From positions 1 through 5,653 of the forward strand of contig CAJPPF010000140.1 in assembly GCA_905372445.1 (NCBI GenBank): a DNA stretch of 5,653 nucleotides, written 5' to 3'. The stretch is from an uncultured Prevotella sp. (GTDB taxonomy: Bacteria; Bacteroidota; Bacteroidia; Bacteroidales; Bacteroidaceae). Of the stretch, positions 5,347 through 5,653 are shown piece by piece (positions within the stretch are counted from its first letter, which is position 1; each line of letters begins with the position of its first letter). A program made the translations under genes and the position numbers. The notes under the pieces are model-generated. The model saw only the letters and a list, made by a program, of their open reading frames with translations, was not told where the DNA came from and made no database searches.

Positions 5347-5653
5347 CTACTTTTTTCTTTGTTTTCGATGTTGTGGTACATGTTTCTATTTGATTCTTGA
5401 TAATCCTTAAATCCAAATTGGTCAATAGAGCGCGTGCGTTTTTATTTTCAACGAACAAAACTTTCCTAACTGCTTTCGCCTGATTGAGGAGCAGATTGTC
5501 AGGACGGAACGTGAGATGAATCACGCCTCTTCGGTTAGAGAACTGATGAACTGATTTAGGGATAATAAAGAAAAACATCGCTTAGAGTTCAAAAGATATA
5601 TATAATAAATAAGGTATGTAAGTTACTGTGTTATATCCGGTGTATAGTCATTC
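5347..5653. other. Region without a supported gene
   Basis: No gene can be supported between the tcdA promoter and the window end. An open minus-strand frame of 83 codons runs from 5578 to 5327 (starting MFFFIIPKSVHQFSN), but it passes through the A-rich tcdA promoter and ends in Lys-rich sequence from it, and I recognise no family. On the + strand, about 35 sense codons from 5447 to the TGA at 5552-5554 read like protein (NCFRLIEEQ, RTEREMNH), but an in-frame stop lies just upstream and no start fits. The last 70 bases are AT-rich. A small unknown gene, a gene remnant or plain spacer are all possible. Confidence 0.4.

Overview
The window looks like part of a Bacteroidota chromosome, most likely order Bacteroidales (Prevotella/Bacteroides-like). 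The reasons are an ssb–gldE gene pair typical of that phylum, start regions without Shine-Dalgarno sequences, and two minus-strand promoters matching the Bacteroidota -7 element TAnnTTTG. The genus is an inference. No mobile element, CRISPR array or integrase was seen.

Layout. Positions 1-427 hold a tRNA cluster on the + strand: Gly(GCC), Leu(CAG), Leu(GAG) and a second Gly(GCC) identical to the first. Positions 468-2782 form a tight + strand gene group: a 183-residue protein of unknown function, single-stranded DNA-binding protein (ssb), and a membrane CBS/CorC-type protein of the GldE family that starts at TTG. Positions 2783-2938 are a convergent intergenic stretch with one hairpin for each direction. 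Positions 2939-4279 (minus) are a full-length but broken glutamate dehydrogenase gene (gdhA). It has two in-frame stop codons and several changes at conserved residues, behind a still recognisable promoter. Positions 4469-5320 (minus) encode an intact ThiF/MoeB-fold protein, best read as the tRNA threonylcarbamoyladenosine dehydratase TcdA, with its own TACCTTTG promoter. Positions 5347-5653 hold no gene I can support.

How it fits together. The tRNAs, ssb and tcdA serve translation and DNA maintenance; GldE is a probable inner-membrane ion-transport-related protein. gdhA would have made glutamate from ammonium and 2-oxoglutarate. If the stop codons are real, this strain must use another GDH copy or glutamine synthetase/glutamate synthase.

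The most notable observations are the recent-looking decay of gdhA, a non-canonical T-loop (C at position 55) shared by both tRNA-Gly copies, and a hairpin that would sequester the 3' acceptor strand of the second tRNA-Gly. I did not find convincing evidence of a wholly new biological system.
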